This document shows, piece after piece, positions 5,744-6,597 of a stretch of 6,597 nucleotides of DNA. Every line of letters starts with the position of its first letter. Positions within the stretch are counted from its first letter, which is position 1. A model generated the notes under the pieces. That model worked only from the letters and a program-made list of their open reading frames with translations. It did not search any database and was not told the DNA's origin. Position numbers and translations under genes: made by a program. Origin of the DNA: Candidatus Thiodictyon intracellulare (GTDB lineage Bacteria > Pseudomonadota > Gammaproteobacteria > Chromatiales > Chromatiaceae); NCBI GenBank assembly GCA_016292295.1, contig JADNEJ010000120.1:1-6597 (forward strand), read 5' to 3'.

Positions 5744-6408
5744 ACCGGCGTATCCGCTGGCTCTACACCGGTTCCATCGGCTTCGATACCATCGCCAAAC
5801 GCAACCAGGTCGAGGGCGCGCTCAACGATCTGGAGCCCTTCACCCTGGGGCTGTTCGACGCAGCGACGGCCCGCGCCTTCCTAATCGACGTGGCCCGTCG
5901 GCGCGGATGTACCCTCACCGAGGGGGCTGCCGGCTGCATCCTGAACCGCCTGGGCTGGCGTTCTCCCTACTATCTGGAACGCATCGCCGCGGACGCCTGC
6001 GGCCGGGTCAATCCCGACCGAACGGTGGATACCGATTCCGCGAATCTGGCGATGGAGCGCCTGCTGGAACTGGATAAGCGGCTCTACTGGGCGAGTTGGC
6101 GCGAACACCTGGATCGCAATTTTACTGATCCTGACCGCGCGCGCCTCTATCTGGTCTTGGAAACGGTCGCCAAGACCGACGACGGCGCCAACGTCAGCCT
6201 GTTGCCTGGTGTTCTGAATCAGCGCGGCAAACCTATTGCCGAATTGACCTTGCGCGACTTGGCCAACACCCTGCTGGCAGACGGCTATCTGGTGCTGAGT
6301 TCGGACGGCCGCTACCAATTCATGATGCATCTGCTGCGCGAGTGGTGGCTACGTTACGTGGTGCTCTGTAACCGTTTAGCCCCCCTGGTTGCCAAGTAGC
6401 CGTAGCGA

Positions 6409-6429
6409 GTCGCCTCGATCAGAGGCGGC
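6409..6429 (+). terminator. Short hairpin after the ATPase pseudogene
   Basis: GTCGCCTC (6409-6416) and GAGGCGGC (6422-6429) pair over eight positions including one G-U, with a GATCA loop. It lies ten bases after the stop codon. ATTATG follows rather than a T-run, so intrinsic termination would be weak. Confidence 0.35.
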
Positions 6430-6494
6430 ATTATGTAGCAAATGCATATGGCTATTTATTCAGTGACTTGGATACGATTTCGCGATTCTAAGCC

Positions 6495-6542
6495 AGCTCC
6501 GGCAGCCGGATTTCTCACCGAAATCTGGCAGATTCCGGAGCT
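6495..6542. repeat. 48-bp near-palindrome at the right end
   Basis: Outer arms AGCTCCGG (6495-6502) and CCGGAGCT (6535-6542) pair perfectly. Inner arms CAGCCGGATTTC (6503-6514) and GAAATCTGGCAG (6520-6531) pair at 11 of 12 positions counting one G-U, with a TCACC loop and an ATT bulge. It is unrelated to the 125-bp element. No gene is seen in 6400-6597. It may be a dispersed palindromic repeat or an insertion-sequence end. Confidence 0.5.
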
Positions 6543-6597
6543 CACCCGCCCGCATCGCACTGAGTTGCCGCCAGATTCTGCGTAACAAATTGATTCG

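Larger units (their letters stand above)
5103..6399 (+). pseudogene. AAA+ P-loop ATPase (archaeal ATPase-like), broken by two mobile elements
   Basis: Three pieces belong to one ATPase. Piece 1 (about 5103-5254) reads GNPEGAVIKQLYGRLSAA, then TDETKALWSQF and ARRNLWMLAP, and stops where a P-loop (family pattern LAPRR-GKT) should follow. Element copy 2 occupies that place and no GK[ST] is found. Piece 2 (5380-5618) starts near DWRQWLKRTDWPEFAEQLF and contains Walker B WFILIDELPVFV (Asp 5514, Glu 5517). Copy 3 then interrupts MRQKHRR. Piece 3 (from 5743, next frame) continues IRWLYTGSIGFDTIAKRN, a sensor-like strand, then a helical lid and a winged-helix-like C-terminus ending at TAG 6397-6399. 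Pieces 1 and 2 share a frame; piece 3 is shifted by one, as a 133-bp insertion predicts. The role is unknown; such ATPases are often lone accessory genes. No start codon is certain: TTG at 5103 is only a candidate and the true start may be lost. Piece 3 alone contains an ATG-started frame at 5890 that could be mis-annotated as a small gene. Confidence 0.8.

Noticed and set aside
5204..5884. 226-codon + strand frame running through copies 2 and 3
   Set aside because: It crosses both elements and reads the ATPase in the wrong frame; Walker B lies in another frame.

Overview
The window is GC-rich DNA, most likely from a gammaproteobacterium. The intact AspRS closely resembles the Pseudomonas-type enzyme and is followed by nudB, an order known from gammaproteobacteria. 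A purple sulfur bacterium (Chromatiaceae-like) is my best guess for the genus level, but that is recall and style, not proof.

Layout. Positions 1-73 (- strand) hold the start of what looks like an IS630-type transposase with an early stop. Positions 74-267 have no gene I can support. Positions 268-1155 (- strand) are a broken short-chain dehydrogenase gene. It carries a single-base frameshift and a 125-bp mobile element (copy 1, 405-529). The centre is the healthy part: an FmdB-type zinc-ribbon gene (1304-1621), a REP-like palindrome, a strong hairpin in the leader of aspS, aspS itself (1816-3594), and nudB (3605-4171) 10 bp behind aspS. In E. coli this pair is followed by yebC-ruvC. Here it is followed by wreckage: a sulfotransferase pseudogene with about five frameshifts (4230 to about 5102), which runs without a stop into an AAA+ ATPase pseudogene (about 5103-6399). 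The ATPase gene is interrupted by two more copies of the same element (5255-5379 and 5619-5743). The right end (6400-6597) holds two palindromes and no gene.

The most interesting object is the 125-bp repeat. Three copies, 85-90% identical and all exactly 125 bp, have imperfect terminal inverted repeats of about 19-22 bp built around TTGATCA. All lie inside protein genes. Two are flanked by 8-bp direct repeats (7 of 8 matching). Removing 133 bp (element plus one repeat) restores a sensible dehydrogenase or ATPase reading, which shows they were inserted into working genes. The third copy (5255) has no flanking repeat and sits exactly where the ATPase P-loop should be, so sequence has been lost there. 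It behaves as a non-autonomous MITE-like element. No transposase for it lies in the window.

The intact genes serve translation (AspRS, probably the non-discriminating type that also charges tRNA-Asn) and folate synthesis (NudB). The surrounding genes are accessory and decaying.
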